DNA of 27,778 bases from Clostridiales bacterium (GTDB lineage: Bacteria > Bacillota_A > Clostridia > Oscillospirales > Oscillospiraceae): the NCBI GenBank assembly GCA_019417795.1, contig DXUR01000007.1, positions 1-27,778 of the forward strand. Direction: 5' to 3'. Positions 6,879 through 14,319 of the stretch are shown piece after piece (position 1 is the first letter of the stretch; every line of letters starts with the position of its first letter). The notes beneath the pieces are model-generated. The model was not told where the DNA came from. It ran no database searches and was given only the letters and a program-made list of their open reading frames with translations. The translations under genes were made by a program, and so were the position numbers.

Positions 6879-6929
6879 AGCCGGAATCATGCCCCCCGGA
6901 AACCGGGCGGCAGATTGTTCCGGCTTTTG
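6879..6929 (+). terminator. Composite hairpin with short T-run upstream of maff2
   Basis: Outer stem AGCCGGAA (6879-6886) / TTCCGGCT (6918-6925); inner stem 6891-6899 / 6903-6911 with one mismatch and loop AAA; then TTTT at 6925-6928. It could end virD4 transcription or limit read-through into maff2. The short T-run lowers confidence. Confidence 0.5.
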
Positions 6930-6963
6930 TATGCCTATGAAACATGACAAACCTATTTTTTAA
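6889..6963 (+). CDS. Possible 24-residue peptide between virD4 and maff2
   Basis: ATG 6889 is preceded by AAAAAGGAGG (6867-6876) with 12-base spacing and reads MPPGNRAADCSGFCMPMKHD to a TAA at 6961-6963. Its codons lie inside the hairpin at 6879-6929, so translation of it would melt that hairpin, as in leader-peptide attenuators. Nothing beyond the ribosome site supports it. Confidence 0.25.
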   Translation: MPPGNRAADCSGFCMPMKHDKPIF

Positions 6964-6986
6964 TCAGATTCCGGCTAACAAACTAT

Positions 6987-7205
6987 ATGGCATTTTTTGA
7001 ACAGGCAATCACCGTTCTTCAGACCCTCGTTATCGCGCTCGGTGCCGGTCTCGGTATCTGGGGCGTTATCAACCTGCTGGAAGGTTACGGCAACGACAAC
7101 CCCGGCGCCAAGAGCCAGGGCATGAAGCAGCTCATGGCCGGTGCTGGTGTAGCCGTAGTCGGCATGGTCCTTGTACCTCTGCTCTCCGGGCTTTTCTCTG
7201 TCTAA
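6987..7205 (+). CDS. Maff2-family small membrane protein
   Basis: A 72-residue Maff2-family protein (MAFFEQAITVLQTLVIALGAG...), characteristic of Tn1549-like elements. Two hydrophobic segments, about 8-30 (TLVIALGAGLGIWGVINLL) and 48-70 (LMAGAGVAVVGMVLVPLLSGLF), are joined by a polar loop with YGNDNPGAKSQG. Size, two-helix hairpin and position before the TrbL-like gene recall VirB2-type pilins or channel subunits, but that is inference. ATG 6987 fits the family N-terminus, yet no Shine-Dalgarno is visible; the bases before it are the distal arm of a potential RNA stem. A strong hairpin follows at 7227-7254. Codons look highly optimised, suggesting abundant expression. Confidence 0.9.
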   Translation: MAFFEQAITVLQTLVIALGAGLGIWGVINLLEGYGNDNPGAKSQGMKQLMAGAGVAVVGMVLVPLLSGLFSV

Positions 7206-7226
7206 GCGTCTCCGTATGAAATCCTT

Positions 7227-7254
7227 GCCGCTCCCGCAGCTTTGCGGGGGCGGC
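7227..7254 (+). promoter_or_regulatory. Strong GC-rich stem-loop after maff2
   Basis: A 12-bp stem GCCGCTCCCGCA (7227-7238) / TGCGGGGGCGGC (7243-7254) with loop GCTT and one T-G pair. No T-run follows; the next ribosome site comes directly after. It looks like an mRNA-stabilising or processing hairpin that could raise maff2 output relative to downstream genes. Confidence 0.65.
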
Positions 7255-7274
7255 GGAAAGGAGGTTGACACCGT

Positions 7275-8144
7275 ATGGATTTCTTACTTGAAGCCCTGAC
7301 AAATTGGCTGAAAGAAATGCTGGTGGGCGGTATTATGAGCAACCTTTCGGGGATGTTTGACAGTGTAAATCAGCAGGTCGCGGATATATCCGTACAGGTA
7401 GGCCAGACCCCACAGGGATGGAATGGCAGTATTTTCAGCATGATTGAGAATCTGTCCAACTCCATCATGGTGCCGATTGCAGGTGTGATTCTGGCTATCG
7501 TGATGACCGTAGACCTGATCCAGATGATTGCAGACAAGAACAACCTGCATGATGTGGATACCTGGATGATTTTCAAGTGGGTGTTCAAATCAGCTGCCGC
7601 CATCCTCATTGTCACAAACACATGGAATATCGTGATGGGCGTCTTTGATATGGCGCAGAGCGTAGTGGCGCAGGCGGCAGGGATTATCAATTCGGATGCG
7701 TCCATTGACATTTCCTCAGTTATGACCGATCTGGAACCGAGGCTGATGGAAATGGATCTGGGACCGCTGTTCGGACTGTGGTTCCAATCCCTCTTTATTG
7801 GCATTACTATGTGGGCGTTATATATCTGTATCTTTATCGTTATTTATGGCCGTATGATCGAAATCTACCTTGTGACTTCGGTGGCTCCCGTTCCAATGGC
7901 TGCAATGATGGGTAAAGAATGGGGCGGTATGGGACAGAATTACCTCCGATCCCTGCTGGCGCTGGGCTTTCAGGCGTTTCTCATTATCGTCTGCGTGGCA
8001 ATTTATGCTGTGCTGGTGCAGAACATCGCTCTGGAAGATGACATCATCATGGCAATCTGGAGCTGCGTGGGCTACACCGTACTGCTATGTTTTACGTTGT
8101 TCAAAACCGGCAGTCTCGCCAAATCAGTCTTTCAGGCGCACTAA
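7275..8144 (+). CDS. TrbL/VirB6-like conjugal transfer membrane protein
   Basis: A 289-residue polytopic membrane protein with about five hydrophobic segments: roughly 62-82 (MVPIAGVILAIVMTVDLI), 101-125 (FKSAAAILIVTNTWNIVMGVF), 168-195 (LFIGITMWALYICIFIVIYG), 230-252 (GFQAFLIIVCVAIYAVLV) and 260-280. The conserved motif GRMIEIYLVTSVAPVPMAAMMGKEWGGMGQNYLRS is typical of the TrbL/VirB6-like family in Tn1549 elements, which form the inner channel of the type IV machine. Start ATG 7275 follows AAAGGAGG (7257-7264) with 10-base spacing. Position between maff2 and prgI matches the conserved transfer operon. Confidence 0.9.
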   Translation: MDFLLEALTNWLKEMLVGGIMSNLSGMFDSVNQQVADISVQVGQTPQGWNGSIFSMIENLSNSIMVPIAGVILAIVMTVDLIQMIADKNNLHDVDTWMIFKWVFKSAAAILIVTNTWNIVMGVFDMAQSVVAQAAGIINSDASIDISSVMTDLEPRLMEMDLGPLFGLWFQSLFIGITMWALYICIFIVIYGRMIEIYLVTSVAPVPMAAMMGKEWGGMGQNYLRSLLALGFQAFLIIVCVAIYAVLVQNIALEDDIIMAIWSCVGYTVLLCFTLFKTGSLAKSVFQAH

Positions 8145-8164
8145 AACGGAAGGAGGTTTCTACA

Positions 8165-8620
8165 TTGGCTTATGTACCCGTACCCAAGGACTTAACAAAA
8201 GTCAAAACAAAGGTCATGTTCAATCTGACCAAGCGGCAGCTTATCTGCTTCACGGGCGGAGCGCTTATTGGCGTACCGCTTTTCTTTTTGCTCAGAAAAC
8301 CTACCGGAAACAGTGTAGCGGCTATGTGTATGATGCTGGTTATGCTGCCCTTCTTTATGCTGGCTATGTACGAAAAGCATGGACAGCCCCTGGAAAAGAT
8401 CGTGGGCAACATTCTCAAAGTAGCTGTGATCCGTCCAAAGCAGCGTCCCTACCAGACCAATAACTTTTATGCCGTATTAAAGCGGCAGGAAATGCTCGAT
8501 AAGGAGGTGTATGACATTGTTCACCGCAATAAAAAAATGGCTGCATCGGATGTTCGGAAAAACCGAGAAAAAAACTGTGCAGCCGGTAAAGACAAAGAAA
8601 AAGCTGTCCCGCGCCGATAA
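8165..8620 (+). CDS. prgI: PrgI-family (VirB3-like) membrane protein
   Basis: A 151-residue PrgI-family protein. After a soluble N-terminus (AYVPVPKDLTKVKTKVMFNLTKRQ) come two adjacent membrane segments at about 28-46 (LICFTGGALIGVPLFFLL) and 52-72 (VAAMCMMLVMLPFFMLAMY), the hairpin topology of VirB3. Start is TTG 8165, 7 bases after GAAGGAGG (8149-8156); the frame is open further upstream but has no ribosome site there. The last 110 bases (residues from about 117) overlap the virB4 start in another frame and encode a lysine/arginine-rich tail. It is expected to link the VirB4 ATPase to the channel. Confidence 0.9.
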   Translation: MAYVPVPKDLTKVKTKVMFNLTKRQLICFTGGALIGVPLFFLLRKPTGNSVAAMCMMLVMLPFFMLAMYEKHGQPLEKIVGNILKVAVIRPKQRPYQTNNFYAVLKRQEMLDKEVYDIVHRNKKMAASDVRKNREKNCAAGKDKEKAVPRR

Positions 8621-10979
8621 GAAGCAGATCGAAGCGGCCATTGCCCGCGCTAACCGCACGGACAAAAAAGGAAAATCTGCGCAGGACAGTATCCCTTATG
8701 AACGGATGTGGCCGGATGGAATCTGCCGAGTATCGGACAGCCACTACACAAAGACCATCCAGTTTCAGGACATCAACTATCAGCTCTCCCAAAACGAAGA
8801 TAAGACGGCAATCTTTGAGGGGTGGTGTGATTTCCTCAATTATTTTGACAGCTCAATTCATTTCCAGCTGTCTTTTTTGAACCTTGCGGCATCGGAGGAA
8901 ACCTTTGCTAACTCCATTTCCATCCCGCCCCAGAGGGATGCCTTTGACAGTATCCGCGAGGAATATACCACAATGCTGCAAAATCAGCTGGCCAGAGGTA
9001 ACAACGGCCTCATCAAGACCAAATACCTGACCTTTGGTATCGACGCAGACAGCATCAAAGCCGCCAAGCCCCGTCTGGAGCGTATTGAGACCGATATACT
9101 TAATAACTTCAAGCGTCTTGGTGTAGCTGCCAGAACGCTGGACGGTAAAGAAAGGCTTTCTCAGCTTCATGCGGTATTCCACATGGATGAACAACTCCCG
9201 TTTCAGTTTGAATGGGACTGGCTGGCTCCTTCCGGTCTGTCCACAAAGGATTTTATTGCACCAAGTTCCTTTGAGTTCCGCACCGGCAAGCAGTTCCGTA
9301 TGGGCAAGAAATACGGGGCTGTTTCTTTTTTGCAGATTCTCGCACCGGAGCTGAATGACCGTCTGCTGGCTGATTTTCTGGATATGGAAAGCTCGCTCAT
9401 TGTGAGTATGCACATTCAGTCGGTGGATCAGGTGAAAGCCATCAAAACGATAAAGCGCAAGATTACCGACCTGGACCGCAGTAAGATCGAGGAACAGAAA
9501 AAAGCAGTCCGCGCCGGATACGACATGGACATCATTCCATCTGACCTTGCTACTTACGGCAGTGAAGCGAAAAAACTCTTGCAGGATTTGCAGAGCCGCA
9601 ACGAGAGAATGTTCCTTTTGACCTTTCTGGTGCTGAACACAGCGGACAATCCCCGTCAGCTTGGCAACAACATTTTCCAGGCAGGTTCCATTGCCCAGAA
9701 GTATAACTGTCAGCTGACCAGGTTGGACTTTCAGCAGGAAGAAGGGCTGATGAGCTGTCTGCCCCTGGGACTCAATCAGATCGAGATCCAGCGAGGACTG
9801 ACCACCAGTTCTACGGCTATCTTTGTACCGTTCACCACACAGGAATTATTCCAGAACGGCAAAGAGGCTCTGTACTACGGCATCAACGCCCTGTCCAACA
9901 ACCTCATCATGGTGGATCGAAAGCTGCTGAAAAACCCCAACGGCTTGATTTTGGGTACGCCGGGTTCCGGTAAGTCCTTCAGCGCAAAACGAGAAATCGC
10001 CAACTGCTTTTTGCTTACCAGTGATGATGTCATTATCTGTGACCCGGAAGCGGAGTACGCACCTCTTGTTGAACGTCTGCATGGGCAGGTCATCAAGATC
10101 TCGCCTACCTCCACCAACTACATCAATCCGATGGACCTGAACCTGGACTACTCGGATGATGAAAGCCCGCTGTCCCTCAAGTCTGATTTTATCCTCAGCT
10201 TATGTGAGCTGATTGTGGGCGGTAAGGAGGGCTTGCAGCCGGTGCAGAAAACCATCATCGACCGCTGTGTGCGTCTGGTCTATCAGACTTACCTCAATGA
10301 CCCGCGCCCGGAGAATATGCCCATACTGGAGGACCTATATAACCTGCTTCGGGAACAGGAGGAAAAGGAAGCCCAGTATATCGCTACGGCCCTTGAAATC
10401 TATGTAACCGGCTCCCTCAATGTGTTCAACCACCAGAGCAATGTGGACATCAACAACCGCATTGTCTGCTATGACATCAAGGAACTGGGCAAGCAGCTCA
10501 AGAAAATCGGTATGCTGGTGGTACAGGATCAGGTGTGGAACCGCGTTACCATTAACCGCGCTGCCCACAAGTCCACCCGTTACTACATCGACGAGATGCA
10601 CCTGCTTTTGAAGGAGGAACAGACCGCTGCCTATACAGTGGAAATCTGGAAGCGATTCCGTAAATGGGGCGGAATCCCGACAGGTATCACCCAGAATGTC
10701 AAAGACCTTTTGAGCAGCCGCGAGGTAGAGAACATCTTTGAAAACTCCGACTTCGTGTATATGCTCAACCAGGCAGGCGGAGACCGTCAGATACTTGCCA
10801 AGCAGCTGGGCATTTCCACGCACCAGCTTAGCTATGTGACCCACTCCGGTGAGGGCGAGGGCCTGCTGTTCTATGGCTCCACAATTCTGCCTTTCGTGGA
10901 CCACTTCCCGAAGAATACCGAGCTGTACCGCATTATGACCACCAAACCCCAGGAACTGAAAAAGAAGGAGGATGAATGA
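8511..10979 (+). CDS. virB4: VirB4/TraE-type conjugation ATPase
   Basis: The ATPase that energises the type IV channel, 822 residues, full length. The N-terminal third is the VirB4/CagE region, and the C-terminal motor has Walker A GTPGSGKS at 482-489 and Walker B YYIDEMH from 691 (D694, E695). ICDPEAEYAPLVERL and TGITQNVKDLLSSREVENIFENSDFVYMLNQ are typical of Gram-positive VirB4 proteins. The start is ambiguous: ATG 8511 lies only 3 bases after AAGGAGG (8501-8507), while TTG 8517 would have 9-base spacing and lose only two residues. It overlaps prgI by 110 bases and the next gene by 4, implying strict coupling. Confidence 0.96.
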   Translation: MTLFTAIKKWLHRMFGKTEKKTVQPVKTKKKLSRADKKQIEAAIARANRTDKKGKSAQDSIPYERMWPDGICRVSDSHYTKTIQFQDINYQLSQNEDKTAIFEGWCDFLNYFDSSIHFQLSFLNLAASEETFANSISIPPQRDAFDSIREEYTTMLQNQLARGNNGLIKTKYLTFGIDADSIKAAKPRLERIETDILNNFKRLGVAARTLDGKERLSQLHAVFHMDEQLPFQFEWDWLAPSGLSTKDFIAPSSFEFRTGKQFRMGKKYGAVSFLQILAPELNDRLLADFLDMESSLIVSMHIQSVDQVKAIKTIKRKITDLDRSKIEEQKKAVRAGYDMDIIPSDLATYGSEAKKLLQDLQSRNERMFLLTFLVLNTADNPRQLGNNIFQAGSIAQKYNCQLTRLDFQQEEGLMSCLPLGLNQIEIQRGLTTSSTAIFVPFTTQELFQNGKEALYYGINALSNNLIMVDRKLLKNPNGLILGTPGSGKSFSAKREIANCFLLTSDDVIICDPEAEYAPLVERLHGQVIKISPTSTNYINPMDLNLDYSDDESPLSLKSDFILSLCELIVGGKEGLQPVQKTIIDRCVRLVYQTYLNDPRPENMPILEDLYNLLREQEEKEAQYIATALEIYVTGSLNVFNHQSNVDINNRIVCYDIKELGKQLKKIGMLVVQDQVWNRVTINRAAHKSTRYYIDEMHLLLKEEQTAAYTVEIWKRFRKWGGIPTGITQNVKDLLSSREVENIFENSDFVYMLNQAGGDRQILAKQLGISTHQLSYVTHSGEGEGLLFYGSTILPFVDHFPKNTELYRIMTTKPQELKKKEDE

Positions 10980-11359
10980 TGATGAACCCCAACATTTTGA
11001 ATCAAAACCCGTTGATGTTTTTTGACAGGGCGGTAAATGCCCAGCGCAGCCAGCTGCTTACGGTCATGGCCGATGCGGTAAGTGAGTGCCGCACGGCGGC
11101 AGATCAGGCAGCCGAACTGAATGAGACCGGTCAGGTGGGGCTGCTCCGTCTGGCAGAGGTCTGGAGCACCATCCGTGCCAAGGAAGGTATGGGTGGTCTG
11201 GTTCTGGAAGGAACCGAAGCGAAAATCCTGTCCGATGTGGTGGCACAGTTTTACGCCTACCTGTCCGGTTGTATGTTCAACGATCCTGTGGGAATGGCCA
11301 TTTATGCAGAGCTGCACTACATGATGTCCTCCCTCATGCAGGGAGAATGGTTTGAATAA
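10976..11359 (+). CDS. Conserved ICE protein between virB4 and the CHAP hydrolase
   Basis: A 127-residue soluble, mostly helical protein (MNPNILNQNPLMFFDRAVNAQRSQLL..., ending YMMSSLMQGEWFE) with no named domain known to me. Three successive ATG codons (10976, 10979, 10982) occur; AAGAAGGAGG (10963-10972) favours the second or third, so the true protein may be one or two residues shorter. It overlaps virB4 by 4 bases and the CHAP gene by 8, lying inside the transfer operon. A role in assembling or regulating the secretion channel is likely from context only. Confidence 0.8.
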   Translation: MMMNPNILNQNPLMFFDRAVNAQRSQLLTVMADAVSECRTAADQAAELNETGQVGLLRLAEVWSTIRAKEGMGGLVLEGTEAKILSDVVAQFYAYLSGCMFNDPVGMAIYAELHYMMSSLMQGEWFE

Positions 11360-13088
11360 GGAGCCGCGCCTGCGCTTTACTGATGAGGAACGGTCTGACC
11401 CTGCACTGGAAAAGCCGATCCGTAAAGCGGAGAAAGCTGCGGCCAGAGCAGATAAGGCGCAGGCCAATATCCCAAAGAAAAAGGTCAGGCAGACGGTCAT
11501 CGACCCGGATACTGGAAAAAAGACCTCGAAGCTGACCTTTGAGGACAAGAAAAAGCCACCCTCCAAACTTTCTCAAGGGGTCAAGGAAGCTCCCGTCCAT
11601 CTGGTTGCGGGCAAGCTCCACAAAGAGATCCGGGAAACAGAACAGGACAATGTGGGCGTGGAAAGCGCCCACAAGTCCGAGGAAGCGGTGGAGACCGGCG
11701 CTTATCTGGTGCGGGAGGGCTATCGCAGCCACAAGCTGAAGCCGTACCGCAAAGCAGCACAGGCAGAGCGCCAACTGGAAAAGGCAAATGTAAATGTTCT
11801 GTACCAGAAATCTTTGCAGGAAAATCCCCAGTTTGCCAGCAATCCACTTTCCCGCTGGCAGCAAAAGCAGGCCATCAAAAAGCAGTATGCCGCCGCCAAA
11901 CATGCCGGTCAGACTGCTGGAAATACCGCCCAGGCTGCATCCAAAACAGGAAAAGCCGCAAGGACGGTAAAAGAAAAGGTACAGCAGGCAGGGGCATTCG
12001 TCATGCGCCACAAGAAGGGTTTCCTGATGGCAGGGGTTTTGTTCCTCATTACCTGTATGCTGATGAATACCATGTCCTCCTGCTCCATGATGGCGCAGAG
12101 CATCGGCTCCGTTCTCTCCGGCACCACCTATCCGTCGGATGACTCGGAAATGCTGGCGGTGGAGGCAGATTATGCAGCCAGAGAAGCCCGGTTGCAGGAG
12201 GAAATCGACAACATTGAAAGCAGTCACCCAGGGTATGACGAGTATCGCTATGACCTTGGTATGATCGGCCATGACCCTCATGAGCTGGCAGCATTTCTGT
12301 CTGCCGTCTTGCAAGGTTACACCCGGCAGAGCGCTCAGGCAGAGCTGGCGCGTGTGTTTGCAGCACAGTATCAGCTGACGCTTACTGAGGAAGTGGAGAT
12401 TCGCTACCGCACGGAGACCTCCACCGACCCGGAGACCGGCGAGACCACCTCAGAAGAAGTCCCCTATGAGTATTACATTTTGAATGTGAAACTCACCAGC
12501 AAGCCCATTTCCGCTGTGGCGTCGGAGTTACTGACCCCGGAGCAGATGGAAATGTATCAGGTTTACCGGCAGACCATGGGCAATAAGCCGCTGTTGTTTG
12601 GCGGTGGTTCCCCTGACATGAGCAATTCCGAGGACTTGACCGGTGTGCAGTTTGTAAATGGAACCCGTCCCGGAAATCCGCAGTTGGTGGAGCTGGCCAA
12701 GCGTCAGGTCGGCAATGTGGGCGGCTATCCTTATTGGAGCTGGTATGGCTTTGACAGCCGCGTGGAGTGGTGCGCCTGCTTTGTATCCTGGTGTTATAAC
12801 CAGGCTGGAAAAAGTGAACCGCGCTTTGCAGGCTGTGAGTGGCAGGGCGTTCCGTGGTTCCAGTCTCATGGACAATGGGGTGCAAGAGGCTATAACAATC
12901 TGGCTCCCGGAGATGCAATTTTCTTTGATTGGGATTTGGATGGGACAGCAGACCATGTGGGTATCGTGATCGGTACGGATGGCAGCCGTGTTTATACCGT
13001 GGAGGGAAATTCCGGCGATGCCTGCAAGATCAAAAGTTATGACCTGAATTATCAAAGTATTAAGGGCTACGGCCTGATGAACTGGTAA
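11352..13088 (+). CDS. Membrane-anchored CHAP-domain peptidoglycan hydrolase (CD1108-type)
   Basis: A 578-residue protein that should cut peptidoglycan to let the conjugation channel cross the wall (VirB1-like role). Residues 1-220 are charged, repetitive and cytoplasmic; a single membrane segment lies at about 222-245 (FLMAGVLFLITCMLMNTM). An extracellular region of about 200 residues, including a VirB8-like-sized middle part, precedes the C-terminal CHAP domain (about 440-578). The likely catalytic cysteine is C474 in WCACFVSWC, with H535 in DHVGIV and E551/N553 in VEGNSG. Start is TTG 11352, six bases after GGGAG (11341-11345) and overlapping the previous gene by 8 bases. No signal peptide is needed because of the internal anchor. 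Confidence 0.92.
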   Translation: MNKEPRLRFTDEERSDPALEKPIRKAEKAAARADKAQANIPKKKVRQTVIDPDTGKKTSKLTFEDKKKPPSKLSQGVKEAPVHLVAGKLHKEIRETEQDNVGVESAHKSEEAVETGAYLVREGYRSHKLKPYRKAAQAERQLEKANVNVLYQKSLQENPQFASNPLSRWQQKQAIKKQYAAAKHAGQTAGNTAQAASKTGKAARTVKEKVQQAGAFVMRHKKGFLMAGVLFLITCMLMNTMSSCSMMAQSIGSVLSGTTYPSDDSEMLAVEADYAAREARLQEEIDNIESSHPGYDEYRYDLGMIGHDPHELAAFLSAVLQGYTRQSAQAELARVFAAQYQLTLTEEVEIRYRTETSTDPETGETTSEEVPYEYYILNVKLTSKPISAVASELLTPEQMEMYQVYRQTMGNKPLLFGGGSPDMSNSEDLTGVQFVNGTRPGNPQLVELAKRQVGNVGGYPYWSWYGFDSRVEWCACFVSWCYNQAGKSEPRFAGCEWQGVPWFQSHGQWGARGYNNLAPGDAIFFDWDLDGTADHVGIVIGTDGSRVYTVEGNSGDACKIKSYDLNYQSIKGYGLMNW

Positions 13089-13116
13089 CAGACTTTGTGG
13101 AAAGGAGTGAACGGTT

Positions 13117-13374
13117 ATGGCAAAAAACAAAATTGAACGTATCGACCAGGAAATTGAGAAAACCCGTGAGAAGATTGCGGAATATCAGGAAAAGCTCAAG
13201 ACTCTGGAAGCACAGAAAACGGAGGCAGAGAATCTGGAAATCGTTCAGATGGTTCGTGCGTTACGCATGACTCCAGCACAGCTGAACGCTATGCTTTCCG
13301 GTGGAATGAAGCACGGCAGAGATACAGCACTGTCGGAATCAAATAATCAGGAGGTTACCGCTTATGAAGAATAA
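13117..13374 (+). CDS. DUF4315 coiled-coil protein
   Basis: An 85-residue protein of the DUF4315 family, always near CHAP and DUF4366 genes in Tn1549 elements. Residues 1-48 form a charged coiled coil ([22 protein letters not shown]...), then a short helical motif [16 protein letters not shown] typical of the family. Start ATG 13117 follows GAAAGGAGTG (13100-13109). It overlaps the DUF4366 gene by 11 bases, so the two are translated together and may act as a pair on opposite faces of the membrane; that is a guess. It has no enzymatic motif. Confidence 0.9.
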   Translation: MAKNKIERIDQEIEKTREKIAEYQEKLKTLEAQKTEAENLEIVQMVRALRMTPAQLNAMLSGGMKHGRDTALSESNNQEVTAYEE

Positions 13375-14128
13375 AAGAATTTGCAAAACACTTTCCGCCC
13401 TTTGCCTGACAATGGTTGTGGCATTTGGCTTTACGATCCCTGCTTTCGCACAGGGGTCAGAACAGGCTCCGGCGGCACCGGCAGAGGATTCTACCAATGA
13501 CAGCAATGTGATTGTGGAAGAAACAGAACCGGCACCGGCACTTACACCAGATGGCAATGCCGCTCTGGTGGATGATTTTGGTGGCAATAAGCAGCTCATT
13601 ACCGTTACCACCAAGGCTGGCAACTATTTTTACATTTTGATCGACAGGGCTAATGAGGATAAAAAGACTGCTGTTCACTTTCTGAACCAGGTGGATGAAG
13701 CGGATTTGATGGCACTGATGGAAGATGAAAATGTCAAAGAGGAGCCGGCTGCTGTGTGTAGCTGTTCAACAAAATGTGAAGCAGGGGCAGTCAATACGGC
13801 CTGCCCGGTCTGCGCAACTGATAAGAGTAAATGTACGGGCAAAGCACCGGAACCTCCGGCAGAAACACCGGAACCGGAAAAAGAGAAGCCTGCCGGACTG
13901 AACCCGGCTGCGATAGTCCTTTTGCTGGCTCTGCTTGGAGGCGGTGGCGTATTTGCCTACATGAAGCTCATGAAGAATAAACCTAAGACCAAGGGCAATG
14001 ACAGTCTGGACGATTATGATTACGGCGAGGAAGATTCCGAGGAATGGGAAACCGAGGATGAGGAGTCGGACGAACTGGACGCTGATGGGGGCAGCACAGA
14101 AGAAGATGACGAGGACAGCGTGAAATGA
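13364..14128 (+). CDS. DUF4366 (CD1107-type) exported membrane protein
   Basis: A 254-residue type I membrane protein. The signal peptide is residues 1-29 with cleavage expected after AFA. The external part includes a folded segment (about 60-120, [37 protein letters not shown]) and a cysteine cluster C132, C134, C138, C147, C150, C157. A proline-rich stalk leads to a membrane helix at about 180-203 ([20 protein letters not shown]), followed by a very acidic cytoplasmic tail (215-254). Start ATG 13364 follows CAGGAGG (13349-13355). It overlaps DUF4315 by 11 bases and the next gene by 4. A surface role in mating-channel assembly or contact fits, but function is unproven. Confidence 0.9.
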   Translation: MKNKRICKTLSALCLTMVVAFGFTIPAFAQGSEQAPAAPAEDSTNDSNVIVEETEPAPALTPDGNAALVDDFGGNKQLITVTTKAGNYFYILIDRANEDKKTAVHFLNQVDEADLMALMEDENVKEEPAAVCSCSTKCEAGAVNTACPVCATDKSKCTGKAPEPPAETPEPEKEKPAGLNPAAIVLLLALLGGGGVFAYMKLMKNKPKTKGNDSLDDYDYGEEDSEEWETEDEESDELDADGGSTEEDDEDSVK

Positions 14129-14319
14129 CCCGATTCACAGACAGTCCCTATGAACGCATGATGACACGCAGGCCGGAGGGCGGGAGGGAAACTTCCCGTC
14201 CTCATTCTTTATCCCACAACCACCCCTGCTATGGTTGCGGGAGTTATGGAAGTCCCTGCGTAGGTATCTGCCATCGTGAGATGGAACGCTGGCTCAAAGA
14301 AAGGAAACGAAAAAAATGA
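14125..14319 (+). CDS. Small cysteine/histidine-rich basic protein
   Basis: A 64-residue basic protein overlapping its neighbours by 4 bases on each side (ATGA both times), which strongly supports a real gene. The centre has H31, H33, C35, C38, C45, C49 and H50 ([16 protein letters not shown]), a plausible small zinc site, followed by the helix [14 protein letters not shown]. No named family is recognised. It may be a metal-binding adaptor within the transfer operon, but this rests only on residue pattern and context. Confidence 0.75.
   Translation: MTRFTDSPYERMMTRRPEGGRETSRPHSLSHNHPCYGCGSYGSPCVGICHREMERWLKERKRKK

Larger units (their letters stand above)
6767..6986 (+). promoter_or_regulatory. 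virD4-maff2 intergenic region with alternative RNA pairings
   Basis: This 220-base stretch has no confident gene. The arm AGCCGGAATC (6879-6888) can pair over 8 bp with TTCCGGCT (6918-6925), enclosing a very GC-rich inner hairpin (6891-6899 with 6903-6911, triloop AAA), followed by TTTTG. It can instead pair over all 10 bp with GATTCCGGCT (6967-6976), which lies 10 bases before the maff2 start, where a ribosome site would be expected. The layout suggests an attenuator or translational switch. Short open frames exist in all three frames, but only the one at 6889 has a ribosome site. Confidence 0.45.

Noticed and set aside
6789..6947. 53-codon open frame from GTG in the virD4-maff2 gap, and a 39-codon frame from ATG 6821
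   Set aside because: Neither has a properly spaced ribosome site (GAAGGGAG overlaps the GTG itself); all three frames happen to be open here and the RNA structure explains the region better.
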